A stretch of 64,000 bases of DNA from Streptomyces sp. WAC08241. Lineage in GTDB: Bacteria; Actinomycetota; Actinomycetes; Streptomycetales; Streptomycetaceae. Position 1 is the stretch's first letter, and each line of letters begins with the position of its first letter. The notes beneath the pieces are model-generated. The model made no database searches and had not been told where the DNA came from. It was given only the letters and a program-made list of their open reading frames with translations. Positions 10,801 to 21,912 of the stretch are shown here, in pieces. Location: assembly GCA_007858575.1 (NCBI GenBank), contig CP042279.1, positions 4,900,501 through 4,964,500 on the forward strand, given 5' to 3'. The translations under genes were made by a program, and so were the position numbers.

Positions 10801-13800
10801 CACAGCGTCTTGGTGAGGGCGTACGTGCCGTTGTCCCGCAGGGCGCGAGCGGTCACGACGGTCGGCGCGCGGCCGTCGATCCGGTACTCGTACTCCAGGT
10901 TGTGGGGCTGGCCCGCCCCGGAGCGGCCGGGCGACCACACCTTGACGAGACGGCCCAGCGGGTCGTGCTCCAGGCGGGAGACCCGGTTGTTGGCGTCCGT
11001 CTTCGTCAGGGCCAGTCCGCGGCCCGTCTCGAAGTCGGTGGTGACCTTGTGGCCCTTGGGGTTGGTGACGACCACGCGGGTCGGCACCGAGTCCGTCGGG
11101 TGAACTCGGACCGGGTGACCCGGCCGTCGGAGTCGGTGGTCGCGGTGGCCCGGCCGTACTTGTCGTAGGCGGTGGCCTCGGACAGGAGTGGCCCGTGCCG
11201 TCGGCCTGGACGTCCTCGACCCGGGTGACCAGGCTCTTCGTCGGCGCCGCGCCGAAGGCGAGGTCGTCGTAGAAGGTGCGGGTGTCGTCCATCAAGCCGG
11301 TCCGGCCCGGCCGTCGCGGCCGTGGCGCAGGTGCCGGCGGTGGTGCGGACCTGGACCGGGTAGCCCAGCAGGCCGGCGGAGGTGTTGTGCCGGTAGGTGA
11401 TCACCGAGCAGGTCTCGTCGCCGGGCGCCTCGGTGTCGCCGGTGGTCTGGGTCCGGACCGGCAGCGGGTAGGCGGGGTCGAACTCCAGCGTCGTGTTGCT
11501 GGTCGTCCGCGTCTTCCCGCCGCTGACGTGCGCGGTGGTGGTCGACGACAGCGTCGCCGTCTGCCGGGAGATCAGCGGGGACGCGCCGGTGCGGGCGTGC
11601 CGTCCGGCCTCGCGGGTCCACAGCTTGGTGACCACCGTGCCGTCGATGACGGGCGTCGCGGCGTCGCCCCGGTAGGTGACCGTCTCCGCGACCTGGCCCT
11701 GGTAGGCGGGCAGGTCGTCGTCGATCTTCGCCCCGGCGTGGTCGTCCACGCGTGCCGTGCGGACGGCGCCGTCGGGCAGCGGGTCGCCGTGCATGCCGCG
11801 GTAGTAGCGGTGCTCGACCAGCGTGCGGGCGGTGCCCTCGTCGGCGCTGGTCTCACCGGTGCGCACGCGGACTGCCGCGTAGCCGCGCCACTCGTTCCAG
11901 GTGCGCTGCTTGGCCTTGGTGAACTCGCTGTCGTCCTTGGCCCAGGCGGCGGCGCCCACGTACTCGTAGGTGGTCACGACCGGCGGGGAGCCGCCGACGT
12001 GGTCCTCCTCCCGGATCCGTTCGACGACGTACTTGTTGAACCACTCGGGTTTGGTGGTGTCCTCGCCCGACGGGGACCAGTTGACCGGGTAGCAGCGGCT
12101 GCCGTTCGCCTCGGGCTTCGGCTTGGCCGCGGCCGGGTCGCACGGCTTGGAGTAGGTGACTTCACGCCGCCGCCGGTCTCGGTGTAGACCGCGGCGATGC
12201 GCAGCCGCTCGAACGGCGGGCGGTCGTCGGTCGGCCGGGAGACGCGGTTCGGCATCGGGTCGCCGTTGGCGTGGAAGACCACCGGCGGCAGCGACTTGGC
12301 GGTGCCGGCGGCGCTGTAGCCGGTGCGGACGATCCGGTCGAGCCAGAGCGGCGGGTTGGTGTCGTAGCGGGTGTGCAGGAAGTTCTGCTTCAGCTCCCAG
12401 CCGTCGACCTTGCGGTAGTCCGTGCCGCCCGGGGTCTTGGCGACCTCGGTGGTGACGGCGCTGAGCCGCACCCGGGTCCAGAAGGTCGGGGAGGAGACGT
12501 AGCACTTCTTGCCGGAGGCGCAGAAGGTGTCGGACGGGGTGTCCGGCCAGCGCTGGGCGTCCTGGCCCTTCTTGGTGAACTTCTCCGCGTCGCAGTCGAA
12601 GGTCTCGGTCTCCATGCAGCGCTCGGGGGTCGCGAAGACCACCCGGGCCGGGGCCGGGGCCGCGTAGACGTTGCCGCCGTGGTTGCTCAGTCCGTACTCG
12701 ATGCGGACCGGGTGGCCGCCGCGGACGTAGGAGACCGGCGTCTTGACCTTCTCGTTCAGCGCGTAGTGGTTGATCTCCTTCTTGTGGTAGATCGCCATCG
12801 CGTTGAGCGTGGTGTCCTCGACGTAGTCGAGGTTCCAGCGGTACGCCTGGGTGCAGGAGGAGCCGGCGAAGTCGCCCGCCTTGTAGCAGGGCTCGTCGGG
12901 GTGGTTGCCGAAGACCGGGGCGGTGAAGACCGATTCGGTGGTCGGCTTGCCGTCCGTCCAGCCGGGGAGCTTGTTCCGGCCGAAGTGGTAGCGGACGCCG
13001 TCCGGGGTGGTGATGATCCAGTACTCGCCCGTGTCCTTGTCGTCGGGGTCGCCCTTGTCACCGTTGTCGGCGCCGGTCTTGTGCTCGATCCGGGTGCCGT
13101 CGTCGTTGGCCAGCTTCCACAGGCCCGTCGCGTCGTCCTTGACGAGCGGCGCCGTGGAGCCGTTGAGGCTCAGGACGGCGTTCTCGGTCTTGCCCCACCA
13201 GCAGAGGTCGCCCTTCTTCTTGGTGGTGTTGGGCAGCCGGCCCTGGGCGTCCTTGCCGCGGTCGTCGCTGCACGTGCGGAACTGCCGCTCGATGAAGCCG
13301 GGTGGTAGTCCCAGCCGTCGCCGATCCAGGACGCCTGGTTGTTGGTGGTCGAGGTGCGGCCGTCGACCATCTGCGAGGAGTACGACAGCGCGATCTCGGG
13401 CTTCGGGCCGGCGATGACCGGCGGGACCTGGAGCGGGTAGCTCCAGTTGAAGCCGCCGGAGGAGCCGCCGTGGGTCCACTTGCCGGAGGGCTGGAGGGAG
13501 GTCGCGGAGTAGTCGCCGGAGGGCTCGCGCCGCCGCCGGTCGCGGCGAGCACGAAACCGCCGCCGCCGGCCGCCGCGGTGCTGAAGGAGGCCTGCCGGAA
13601 GGCGGACGGCGTCACCCCGGGCTCGCGCGGCCGCGGGGTCGACGGTGGTGGAGACGGTGTCGGCGACCGCGTCGTTGACCGAATCGGTCTCGATCGGGTC
13701 GGCGCAGCCCTCGGCGTCGGGGGTGGTGAGGAAGCACTCGGGCAGCCGGATCAACTGGAGCCGGGAGCCCCAGTCGGCGCCGTAGAGCTGCTCGAACGCC

Positions 13801-14492
13801 TTGTAGTTGACGCCGACCTGGACGGGTCCCGTGGTGCCCTCGGTGGGCTCCAGCTTCATCAGTACGCCGTCGATGCCGGCGGCCTCGGTGGTCTCGCGGT
13901 CGGCGACGGTGACCTGCCAGGTGCCGCCGGGCGCCGGGTCCTCCACCGGGGTGGCGGCGGTCTTCCCGCGGTCTTCGCCGAGGCGGGCTCGACGGCCGAC
14001 GTCCCGGCGGGGGCCCCGGCGGTGTCCCCGCCGAAGGTGCCGGGCGCGGCGCCGAGCATCACGGGCAGGTCGCCGACCCGGACCATCTCGCCGGGCCTGC
14101 CGGTGACGGGCGCGGGGGCGGGGCGGCGCGCAGGCCGCCCCACAGGGCCTGGCGGGCGGCGGACTGCTGGATGGTCTGCTGCTGGCCGGCGGTCGCCGTA
14201 CCGCCGTTGATGACGACGGTGCCGGTACCGCTCACGGGGGCCGCGGTGCGCTCGACCGCGTACTCCCCTGGTCTCGGGCGCGGGCGGGACCTGGTAGTCC
14301 ACCTCGCTGTCGGCGCCCGGTACGGGCTTGGTGCTCTGCAGGTCGGCAGAGTGACGCCGCCGCGGGCGAGACGGCGGCCCACGCCCCCGCCGGCAGGAGG
14401 GTCGCGGTGATCGCGAGGGCGACGACGGCTCCCACGGCTCCGCGTGGTCTCCCGCCTCCTCCCCTCGGCGGTCCGGACCGGAACACAGACAC
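7802..14492 (-). CDS. Secreted RHS/YD-repeat polymorphic toxin with DUF3990-like ADP-ribosyltransferase C-terminus (multiply frameshifted)
   Basis: A giant secreted protein of about 2200 residues. GTG 14492 has GGGGGA upstream and gives a signal peptide (AVGAVVALAITATLLPAGAWA). The N-terminal region has ALSYSSQMVDGRTS and ASWIGDGWDYHP, typical of actinobacterial RHS proteins. YD repeats run over about 9200-11100 (for example TSTSYQYDVRGQRVRTTD). The RHS-core junction reads THLGAREYDPALGRFLSVDP, then QGYNYGYNNPLAFTDPDGL, near 8690-8830. A PT-TG-like pretoxin linker follows (VPVVGEAADLVNAGIYAAEG). The tip (about 7802-8350) has VDLYHGTTLAAAKSI and MDFGTGFYTTNVEDQAKEWA, the H and Y/T motif layout of DUF3990-type ADP-ribosyltransferases. 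About twenty frame changes interrupt it, but domain order is intact. The target is unknown. Confidence 0.85.
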
Positions 14493-14746
14493 GCTGATTC
14501 CCCCAAAGTGTCGATCGAAGCAAGGTCGCCGAAGTATGCCCGGGATGGCGCACCACAGGAAAATCACCCACATAAAGCGCGCATAAACAGCGCCCATGAC
14601 TAATCGTCAGGTAATGCGCAATCAAAGTCCGCACGTCAGGGGCGATTCGCAGCCTGCGGCAATGCCGTGCAAAGATGCGGCCGCTACGCCGAGGGACGCC
14701 GCGAGACGCCGCGCGCCGGAACAAGAGAAGAAGAATTGGGGGTGCC
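14493..14746. other. Divergent promoter region between RHS and DNRLRE genes
   Basis: This 254-base gap separates two divergent start codons. It is less GC-rich than its surroundings, with stretches such as CATAAAGCGCGCATAAACAG near 14570-14595, and should contain both promoters. I could not assign clear -35/-10 boxes or an operator. Confidence 0.45.
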
Positions 14747-17700
14747 GTGACGACCACACGGCCCGAAAAGCCGCAACGGCGCATGGGGATATGGGTGGCC
14801 GCACTCGCGGCCGCCGCCGTCACCGCGACGGGCCTCACCGTGCTGCCGCAGTCCGACGAGGGGTCGGACGGGCGGCCCGCGCGCGGATCCGCACCCGCGG
14901 CCGCGCCCGCGGGGCCGCTCGACGAGGCCGGGGCGATGCGGGAGGCCCGCAGGACGGGCAAGCGCGTCGAGGCCGTCGCGCTGCGGACCACCCACGCCAC
15001 CACCTACGCCGATCCGGACGGCACCTTCACCCTGGACCAGGCCACCGCGCCGGTCCGCGTCAGGGCGGCCGACGGCACGTGGACCGCGATCGACACCGCG
15101 CTGCGGGCCGACGGCAGGGGCGGCTACCGCACCACCGCGACCACCGGCGCCCTGACCTTCGCCGGCGGCTCCGCCGGCGCGCGCGCCGGGACCGCCCGCG
15201 CCGACCGCTCCACCGCTGTCCGGTCCACCGCCGTCCGCCCCGCCGCCGCACGGCTGCCGCACCGGGCGCCCGCCGCCGGGGACGACGCCCTCGTGCGCTT
15301 CTCCACCGCCGGCCACACTGTCGCCCTCGGCCGGCCGACGGCCGGACTGCCCGCACCCCGGGTCAGCGGCACCCGCGCCTCTACCCCGACGTCCTGCCCG
15401 GCGTCGACCTGCTCCTGACCGCGAAGAACGACGGCTTCGCCCAGTCCTGGATCATCAAGAACCGCGAGGCCGCCGCCGATCCGGCCGTCCGCACCCTGAC
15501 GATGTCCGTCACCTCCCCACGCTCACGATCCGGCGGAACGCCGCGGGCGGGCTCTCCGGCACGGATGCCTCCGGCAAGGAGGTCGTCACCGCCCCCACGC
15601 CCGTCATGTGGGACTCCTCCGGCCGCAAGGACGCCGCGAGCGACACCGGCGCCGCGCCCGACCCGGAGAACCTCCCCGAGGGCCTCGCCGGACTGCACGC
15701 CCTCGAAGGTCCCGAACCGGGCACGCGCAGCGCCCTCGTCGGCACCGAGCTGAAGGACGGCACGCTCACCCTGAAGCCCGACGTCCGGCTCCTGGAGGAC
15801 CCGGCCACCACCTACCCGGTCTTCGTCGACCCCTCGATCAACGGCCACACCCAGGCGTGGACCCTCGCCTACAAGCGCTACCCGAGCTCCAACTTCTGGA
15901 ACGGGGCCGGCTTCAACGGCGGCACCGACGAGGCCCGCGCCGGATACGAGAACCAGAGCAACGGCACCGGACGGTCCTTCTTCCGCGTCGAGTGGAAGCT
16001 CAAGGGCGCCCTCATCAAGTCCTCCACCTTCCGGCTGTACGAGACCCACTCGTGGTCCTGCTCCAAGCGGGACGTCGAGCTGTGGCTGACCGGTGGCATC
16101 TCCTCCTCCACCACCTGGAACGACCAGCCCTCCTGGGCCGACCAGCTCGACAAGGTGTCGGCCTCCCACGGCTACAGTTCGAGCTGCCCCGACGACTACA
16201 TCGGGTTCAACGCCAAGGACGCCGCCGTCAAGGCGAACACCGCGGGCTGGAGCAACATCACCCTCGGGGTGCGCTCCACCAGCGAGACCGACGTCTACGC
16301 CTGGAAGAAGTTCAAGGACACCCCCGTCCTGTCGACGGTCTACAACCGGCCGCCGAGCACCCCCGGTTCGCTCGCCACCAGCCTCGGCGGCGCCTGCAAC
16401 ACCAAGTCGCCCGGCCCGACCCTCGGCATCGGTGACGTCACCGTCTCCGCCAAGGCCTCCGACCCCGACGGCAACCTCGACGGCGTCCGCCTCAAGATCT
16501 GGCAGACCAGCCCCGCCGGCGGCCCCGTCCTCTACGACGCCGAGCCCACCCTCAGCAGCACCGGAGCGGTGAGCCGCCGCATCACCTCGGCGACCTTCCC
16601 GGCCAACAGCGTGCGCACCTACGCCTACCAGGCGCGGGCCCGCGACAGCGAGAACGCCTACTCGGCGTACTCCTCCACCTGCTACTTCACGGTGGACACC
16701 AGCAAGCCCGGCCCGCCGGTCCTCAGCTCGGCCGTCTGGCCCGAGTGGGAGGAGACGGAGACCTGGGGCCCGGCGGCCGGCACCACCGGCCGGGTGACCG
16801 TCACCGGCGGCGGCAACGACGTCGGGGCCTACTGGTACAGCGTCGACACCACCTCGTACGACAAGCAGGCGACGCTCGCCAACGGCGTCTGGTACATCGA
16901 CTTCAAGCCGGCCCACGCCGGCCCGAACGTCCTCTACGTGAAGACGAAGGACAAGGCGGGCAACTGGTCGGACCGGACGGTCTACCTGACGTACGCCAAG
17001 CCCAAGGACGTCCTCGACGGCCCCGGCGACACCACCGGCGACCAGTTCGCCGACCTCTTCGTCATCGACGGCAACGGCGACCTGCGGCTCTACCCCAACA
17101 TGGGCAAGGGCGACATCCACTCCTCGCTCGACGCCGCCGGCCAGGGGACCGGCAAGGTGGAGCGCGGCTACTGGAGCGGCGCGCTCATCACCCACAACGG
17201 CGACTTCTGGGGCGCCGACGGCTTCCAGGATCTCGTCGCCCGGATGCCCGACGGCAAGCTGTGGATCTACCCCGGCGACGGCCTCGGCGGCGTCGACGTC
17301 GACCGCCGCACCGAGCTGCTCCTGCCGCCCGGCGCCCCGAAGCCGGCCGACCTCACCCAGATCGTCTCCGTCGGCGACGTCGACGGGGACCGCAAGCCGG
17401 ACGTCTTCGCCACCGTCGGCGACGCCCTGTGGGTCCTGCGCGGCTACACCGGCGGCAGCGTCACCCAGGCCGTCCGGCTCACCAGCAGCCCCTGGCTGAG
17501 CGGGACATCGTCTCCGTCGGCGACCACAACAAGGACGGGGCGGCCGACCTGGTCTACCGCACCTTCGAGAGCGACCGGCTGCTGATCCGCTTCGGCAAGA
17601 AGGACGCGGACGGCACCGGCACCGACCTGACCTCGCTCGCCATCGCGGCGAACTCCCTCACCGGGGTCGACGAGGTCTACGGCGCCGGCGGCTGGGACGC

Positions 17701-17887
17701 GGCCAACGTCCGCCTGCTGACCGGCACGGCCGACGCCAACGGCGACGGCATCCCCGACATGTGGGCCGTGATGGGCAGCAAGATCGCCCGCTTCTACCCG
17801 GGCGGCGCCACCGGCCACGCCGCGCCCTTCGAGGTCATCTCGGCCTCCGACGGGGTCGGCTGGATGAACAAGCAGGCCATCGGCTGA
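14747..17887 (+). CDS. Secreted DNRLRE / FG-GAP repeat protein divergent from RHS gene (frameshifted)
   Basis: A large cell-surface or secreted protein. GTG 14747 follows a GGGGGT ribosome site; the N-terminus RRMGIWVAALAAAAVTATGL is a signal or anchor segment. The first part (about residues 50-330) resembles the N-terminal domain of streptomycete DNRLRE proteins, with VFVDPSINGHTQAWTLAYKR followed by a jelly-roll-like region containing STFRLYETHSWSCS and STTWNDQPSW. Fibronectin/Ig-like segments come next (SDPDGNLDGVRLKIW). The C-terminus holds FG-GAP/VCBS calcium-loop repeats: TTGDQFADLFVIDGNGDL, GDVDGDRKPDVF, GDHNKDGAADLVY and ADANGDGIPDMW. Frame changes lie near 15380, 15520 and 17500. Proteins of this type are frequent neighbours of RHS toxins in Streptomyces; a role in display or binding is inferred. 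Confidence 0.82.
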
Positions 17888-17904
17888 GCCGTCGGTCCGT
17901 GAAC

Positions 17905-17946
17905 GGCGGGAGGGCCGCCACCCCGTGGGGTGGCGGCCCTCCCGCC
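17905..17946. terminator. 20-bp perfect hairpin, bidirectional terminator
   Basis: The arms 17905-17924 and 17927-17946 are perfect complements (GGCGGGAGGGCCGCCACCCC and its reverse complement) around a two-base centre. It sits between the convergent ends of the DNRLRE gene (17887) and the flavoprotein gene (17961). It is the strongest hairpin seen in the window. Confidence 0.85.
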
Positions 17947-17960
17947 GTGTCCGGGGCCGG

Positions 17961-19243
17961 TCACGCCTTCGGCGCCACCTTCGACAGGCCGTTGATGATC
18001 CGGTCCATCGCGTCGCCGCCCGTCGGGTCCGTGAGGTTCGCCAGCATCTTCAGGGTGAACTTCATCAGGAGCGGGTGGGTCAGGCCGCGCTGGGTCGCGA
18101 TCTTCATGACCTTCGGGTTGCCGATGAGCTTCACGAAGGCGCGGCCCAGCGTGTAGTAGCCGCCGTAGGTGTCCTTGAGGACCTGCGGGTAGTTCCGCAG
18201 GGCCAGTTCGCGCTGGGCCGGGGTCGCGCGGGCGTGCGCCTGGACGATGACGTCGGCCGCGATCTGGCCCGACTCCATGGCGTACGCGATGCCCTCGCCG
18301 TTGAACGGTTGACCAGGCCGCCCGCGTCGCCGACGAGCAGCAGGCCCTTGGTGTAGTGCGGCTGCCGGTTGAACGCCATCGGCAGGGCGGCGCCCCGGAT
18401 CGGGGTCGTCATGTTGTCCGGGACGAAGCCCCAGTCCTCCGGCATCGAGGCGCACCAGGCCTTGAGGACCTCGCGCCAGTCCAGCTCCTTGAAGGCGGAG
18501 GAGGAGTCGAGGATGCCCAGGCCGACGTTGGAGGTGCCGTCGCCCATGCCGAAGATCCAGCCGTAACCCGGCAGCAGCCGGTCCTGCGGGCCGCGCCGGT
18601 CCCACAGCTCCAGCCAGGACTCCAGGTAGTCGTCCTCGTGCCGGGGGTGGTGAAGTACGTGCGGACCGCGACGCCCATCGGCCGGTCGTCGCGCCGGTGC
18701 AGGCCCATCGCGAGGGAGATGCGGCTGGAGTTGCCGTCGGCGGCGACGACCAGCGGGGCGTGGAAGGTGACCTCGCGCTTCTCCTCCCCAGCTTGGCGTG
18801 GACGCCGGTGATCCGGCCCGTGCGGTCGTCGATCACCGGGGCGCCGACGTTGCAGCGCTCGTACAGGCGGGCGCCGGCCTTCTGCGCCTGGCGGGCCAAC
18901 TGCTCGTCGAAGTCGTCGCGCTTGCGGACGAGCCCGTAGTCCGGGTACGAGGCGAGCTCCGGCCAGTCCAGCTCCAGGCGGACGCCGCCGCCGATGATCC
19001 GCAGGCCCTTGTTCCGCAGCCAGCCGGCCTCTTCGGAGATGTCGATGCCCATGGCGACGAGCTGCTTGGTGGCGCGGGGGTGAGGCCGTCGCCGCAGACC
19101 TTCTCGCGCGGGAACGCGGTCTTCTCCAGGAGGAGGACGTCCAGGCCCGCCTTCGCCAGGTAGTAGGCGGTGGTCGAGCCGGCCGGGCCCGCCCCGACGA
19201 CGATCACGTCCGCGCTGTGCTCGGAGAGGGGCTGCTCGGTCAC
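17961..19243 (-). CDS. Geranylgeranyl-reductase-family FAD oxidoreductase (frameshifted)
   Basis: A flavoprotein likely to saturate an isoprenoid side chain; next to menG this would fit partly hydrogenated menaquinones. The FAD Rossmann motif is VIVVGAGPAGSTTAYYLAKAG, split here as VIVVGAGPAGS and TTAYYLAKAGLDVLLLEK. PREKVCGDGL follows. The second FAD motif is LLVGDAGGLVNPFNGEGI (about 18300), and MESGQIAADVI is also present. The GTG start at 19243 gives VTEQPLSEHSADVIVV. Frame changes fall near 19080, 18790, 18645 and 18307. It lies 69 bases after menG on the same strand, so it is probably the last gene of the menaquinone operon. The exact substrate is inferred from context. Confidence 0.85.
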
Positions 19244-19312
19244 GGCGGGTCTCCCTAAGGGGTCGAGGGAAGGATGGGGAAGTCTAGGTGCGGGGCGGTG
19301 GGGCGGCGGGGG

Positions 19313-20005
19313 TTACGGCTTGAAGCCCCGGTGCAGGGCCACGATGCCGCCCGACAGGTTCCGCCAGGCGACCTTCGACCAGCCGGCCTCCTGGAGCAGG
19401 CCCGCCAGGGTCGGCTGGTCCGGCCAGGACTGGATGGACTCGGCCAGGTACACGTACGCGTCGGGGTTGGAGGAGACGGCCCGGGCCACCGGCGGCAGCG
19501 CGCGCATCAGGTACTCCTCGTACACCGTGCGGAACGGCTTCCAGGTGGGGTGCGAGAACTCGCAGATGACGACCCGGCCGCCGGGCTTCGTCACCCGGTA
19601 CAGCTCGCGCAGCGCCTGCTCGGTGTCCTGGATGTTCCGCAGTCCGAAGGAGATGGTGACGGCGTCGAACACGTCGTCCCGGAAGGGCAGCTTCGTGCCG
19701 TCGCCCGCCGTGAACGGCATCCACGGGTGGTTCTTCTTGCCGACCCGCAGCATCCCGAGGGAGAAGTCGCACGGGACGACGTACGCGCCCGCGCGCGCGA
19801 AGGGCTGCGAGGAGGTGAGCGTGCCGGCGGCCAGGTCGAGGATCTTCTGCGCCGGGCGGGCGTCGACCGCCTTCGCGACCTCCTTGCGCCAGCGGCGGTC
19901 CTGGCCGAGCGAGAGCACGTCGTTGGTGAGGTCGTAGTTGGCCGCCACGTCGTCGAACATCGACGCGACTTCGTGCGGCTGCTTGTCCAGGGTGGCGCGG
20001 GTCAC
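19313..20005 (-). CDS. menG: Demethylmenaquinone methyltransferase
   Basis: The product (230 residues, uninterrupted) catalyses the last step of menaquinone synthesis: SAM-dependent C-methylation of demethylmenaquinone. Family hallmarks are MFDDVAANYDLTNDVLSLGQ near the N-terminus, SAM motif I LDLAAGTLTSSQPFA (about residues 56-70), DAVTISFGLRNIQD, and PGGRVVICEFS with YEEYLMRALPPVARAVSSNP. The GTG start at 20005 gives VTRATLDKQPHEVAS, the usual actinobacterial N-terminus. One oddity: the residue after GT in motif I is Leu, where a small residue (Gly/Ala) is usual. It lies between an amidohydrolase-like gene and the flavoprotein, all on the minus strand. Confidence 0.93.
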   Translation of the reverse strand: MTRATLDKQPHEVASMFDDVAANYDLTNDVLSLGQDRRWRKEVAKAVDARPAQKILDLAAGTLTSSQPFARAGAYVVPCDFSLGMLRVGKKNHPWMPFTAGDGTKLPFRDDVFDAVTISFGLRNIQDTEQALRELYRVTKPGGRVVICEFSHPTWKPFRTVYEEYLMRALPPVARAVSSNPDAYVYLAESIQSWPDQPTLAGLLQEAGWSKVAWRNLSGGIVALHRGFKP

Positions 20006-20114
20006 GGGCGTTCGGCCTCGCAGAATCGGAGACGGGCGGGCGGCCCCATTGTCTCAGGACCCCTCGCGCCCCGGTCGGCAGGGCACGCTCGGCGGCGCCG
20101 GGCGCGCCGGGCGC

Positions 20115-20713
20115 TCAGCGGGCCCGGTGGACCAGCCGGCCGCCGAGGACGGTGGCGACGCAGGTCGACGCGCCGAGGCGGACCAGGGCCGCCCGGTCGG
20201 GGACGTCGAAGACGGCGAAGCGGGCGGGGCCGCCCGGGACCGGGGCGGGCAGGAGCACCAGCGGGACCGGGGAGAGGGACGGCGGACCGGGGAGCCGCTC
20301 CGGGCGGCGGCCGACGGCAAGACCGGCCCGGCGCACGGCGTCCACGGCGGCCCGGCCGCGCAGCTCGCCGGCGACGGCGACCGTCCCGTGGGCCAGGAGC
20401 CGCTGCACGCCCCGGCGCGCGGAGGCGCCGCGCCGCGCGGGTCGGCCCGGAAGATCCGCTGCGCCCGCTCCCCGGTGATCGGCTCGGTGCCGAACCCCTC
20501 GGCCTCCCGGGGGTCCGGGTGGTACGTGCCTTCGAGCAGCTCGGGCCCGTACGGGTTGAGCAGGCCCGGGGTGAGGATGCCGGGCCACCGCCGCACCCGC
20601 GCCCCGGGGCGGACGGCGACCAGGTCCTCGTAGGGGCCGACGGCCGCGACGAGGGCGCCGTCGACCAGGACGGCGCTCTCGGGCGTCGCCTCGGCGACGT
20701 GGATCGTCAGCAC
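20115..20713 (-). CDS. Imidazolonepropionase-like / amidohydrolase-related protein (frameshifted)
   Basis: A 200-residue protein with the N-terminal composite beta domain of the amidohydrolase superfamily: MLTIHVAEATPESAVLVDGALVAAVGPYED and then WPGILTPGLLNPYGPELLEG, where a metal-site HxH would normally follow GLxN. Here it reads GLLNPYGPELLEGTYHPDP, so the usual metal-binding histidines are not evident and catalysis is uncertain. The frame changes once near 20430; the second half ends ASTCVATVLGGRLVHRAR. The GTG start at 20713 is five bases after the mqnC stop, a tight operon arrangement. Homologues are commonly found between mqnC and menG in Streptomyces, but I know of no proven role. Confidence 0.65.
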
Positions 20714-20718
20714 GGATC

Positions 20719-21912
20719 TCAGTTCGCGTCGAGGAGCTTCAGCTCCGGGTGGGCCGTGCCGCCCTCGATCGCGATGGACGAGATGTGGAGGCGACGCGCT
20801 CGTCCACCGGGTCGTTCGCCGGGTCGTCGTGGACGACCAGGTGCTCGTACGTGGTGGAGCGCTGCGCTGGGACGCGGCCCGCCTTGCGGATCAGGTCGAT
20901 GATCTCCAGGCGGTTGGAGCGGTGCTTGGCACCGGCGGAGGAGACGACGTTCTCCTCCAGCATGATCGAGCCGAGGTCGTCGGCGCCGTAGTGCAGGGAG
21001 AGCTGGCCGACCTCCTTGCCCGTGGTCAGCCAGGAGCCCTGGATGTGGGCGACGTTGTCCAGGAAGAGCCGGGCGATCGCGATCATGCGCAGGTACTCGA
21101 AGAGCGTGGCCTGCGTGCGGCCCTTGAGGTGGTTGTTCTCGGGCTGGTACGTGTACGGGATGAAGGCCCGGAAGCCGCCCGTCCGGTCCTGCGTGTCGCG
21201 GATCATGCGCAGGTGCTCGATGCGCTCGGCGTTGGTCTCGCCGGTGCCCATGAGCATGGTGGAGGTGGACTCCACGCCCAGGCCGTGGGCGATCTCCATG
21301 ATCTCCAGCCAGCGCTCGCCGGACTCCTTCAGGGGCGCGATGGCCTTGCGGGGCCGCTCGGGGAGCAGCTCGGCGCCGGCGCCGGCGAAGGAGTCGAGAC
21401 CGGCGGCGTGGATGCGGCCGATCGCCTCCTCGACGGGGACGCCGGAGATGCGGGCCATGTGCTCGATCTCGGAGGCGCCGAGGAGTGGATGACCAACTGC
21501 GGGAACGCGGCCTTGATCGCGGCGAAGTGCTTCTCGTAGTACTCGACGCCGTAGTCCGGGTGGTGGCCGCCCTGGAACATGATCTGGGTGCCGCCGAGCT
21601 CCACGGTCTCGCGCAGCGGCGCAGGATGTCGTCGAGGTCCCGGGTCCAGCCCTTCGCGGTGTCCTTCGGCGCGGCGTAGAAGGCGCAGAACCGGCACGCC
21701 GTCACGCAGACGTTCGTGTAGTTGATGTTCCGCTCGATGATGTACGTCGCGATGTGCTCGGTCCCCGCGTACCGGCGGCGGCGCACGGCGTCGGCGGCGG
21801 CGCCGAGGGCGTGCAGGGGCGCCGAGCGGTAGAGGTCGAGCGCCTCCTCGGTGATCCGGCTGCCCGCGGCGGCGCGGTCCAGAACGGACTGCAGTTCGGC
21901 CTTCTCGGTCAC
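20719..21912 (-). CDS. mqnC: Cyclic dehypoxanthine futalosine synthase (frameshifted)
   Basis: MqnC is a radical SAM enzyme of the futalosine menaquinone pathway that cyclises dehypoxanthine futalosine. The cluster motif is CVTACRFCAFY (CxxxCxxC), preceded by YIIERNINYTN. Downstream are GGHHPDYGVEYYEKHF, the long block MLMGTGETNAERIEHLRMI, and FIPYTYQPENNHLKG, all characteristic of MqnC/MqnE. The GTG start (21912) has AAAGGGA upstream and begins VTEKAELQSVLDRAAAG. Frame changes occur near 21622, 21485 and 20790. The tail SSIAIEGGTAHPELKLLDAN ends at 20719. It leads the operon that continues through the amidohydrolase-like gene to menG. Confidence 0.92.
   Translation of the reverse strand: MTEKAELQSVLDRAAAGSRITEEALDLYRSAPLHALGAAADAVRRRRYAGTEHIATYIIERNINYTNVCVTACRFCAFYAAPKDTAKGWTRDLDDILRRCARPWSSAAPRSCSRAATTRTTASSTTRSTSPRSRPRSRSWSSTPRRLRDRAHGPHLRRPRRGGDRPHPRRRSRLLRRRRRRAAPRAAPQGHRAPEGVRRALAGDHGDRPRPGRGVHLHHAHGHRRDQRRAHRAPAHDPRHAGPDGRLPGLHPVHVPAREQPPQGPHAGHALRVPAHDRDRPALPGQRRPHPGLLADHGQGGRPALPALRRRRPRLDHAGGERRLLRRCQAPLQPPGDHRPDPQGGPRPSAALHHVRAPGRPRRPGERPGGRARRLHISSIAIEGGTAHPELKLLDAN

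Noticed and set aside
16745..17887. Alternative frame inside the DNRLRE gene
   Set aside because: The coherent FG-GAP product is read across the main frame; this frame only supplies the last part after an indel.
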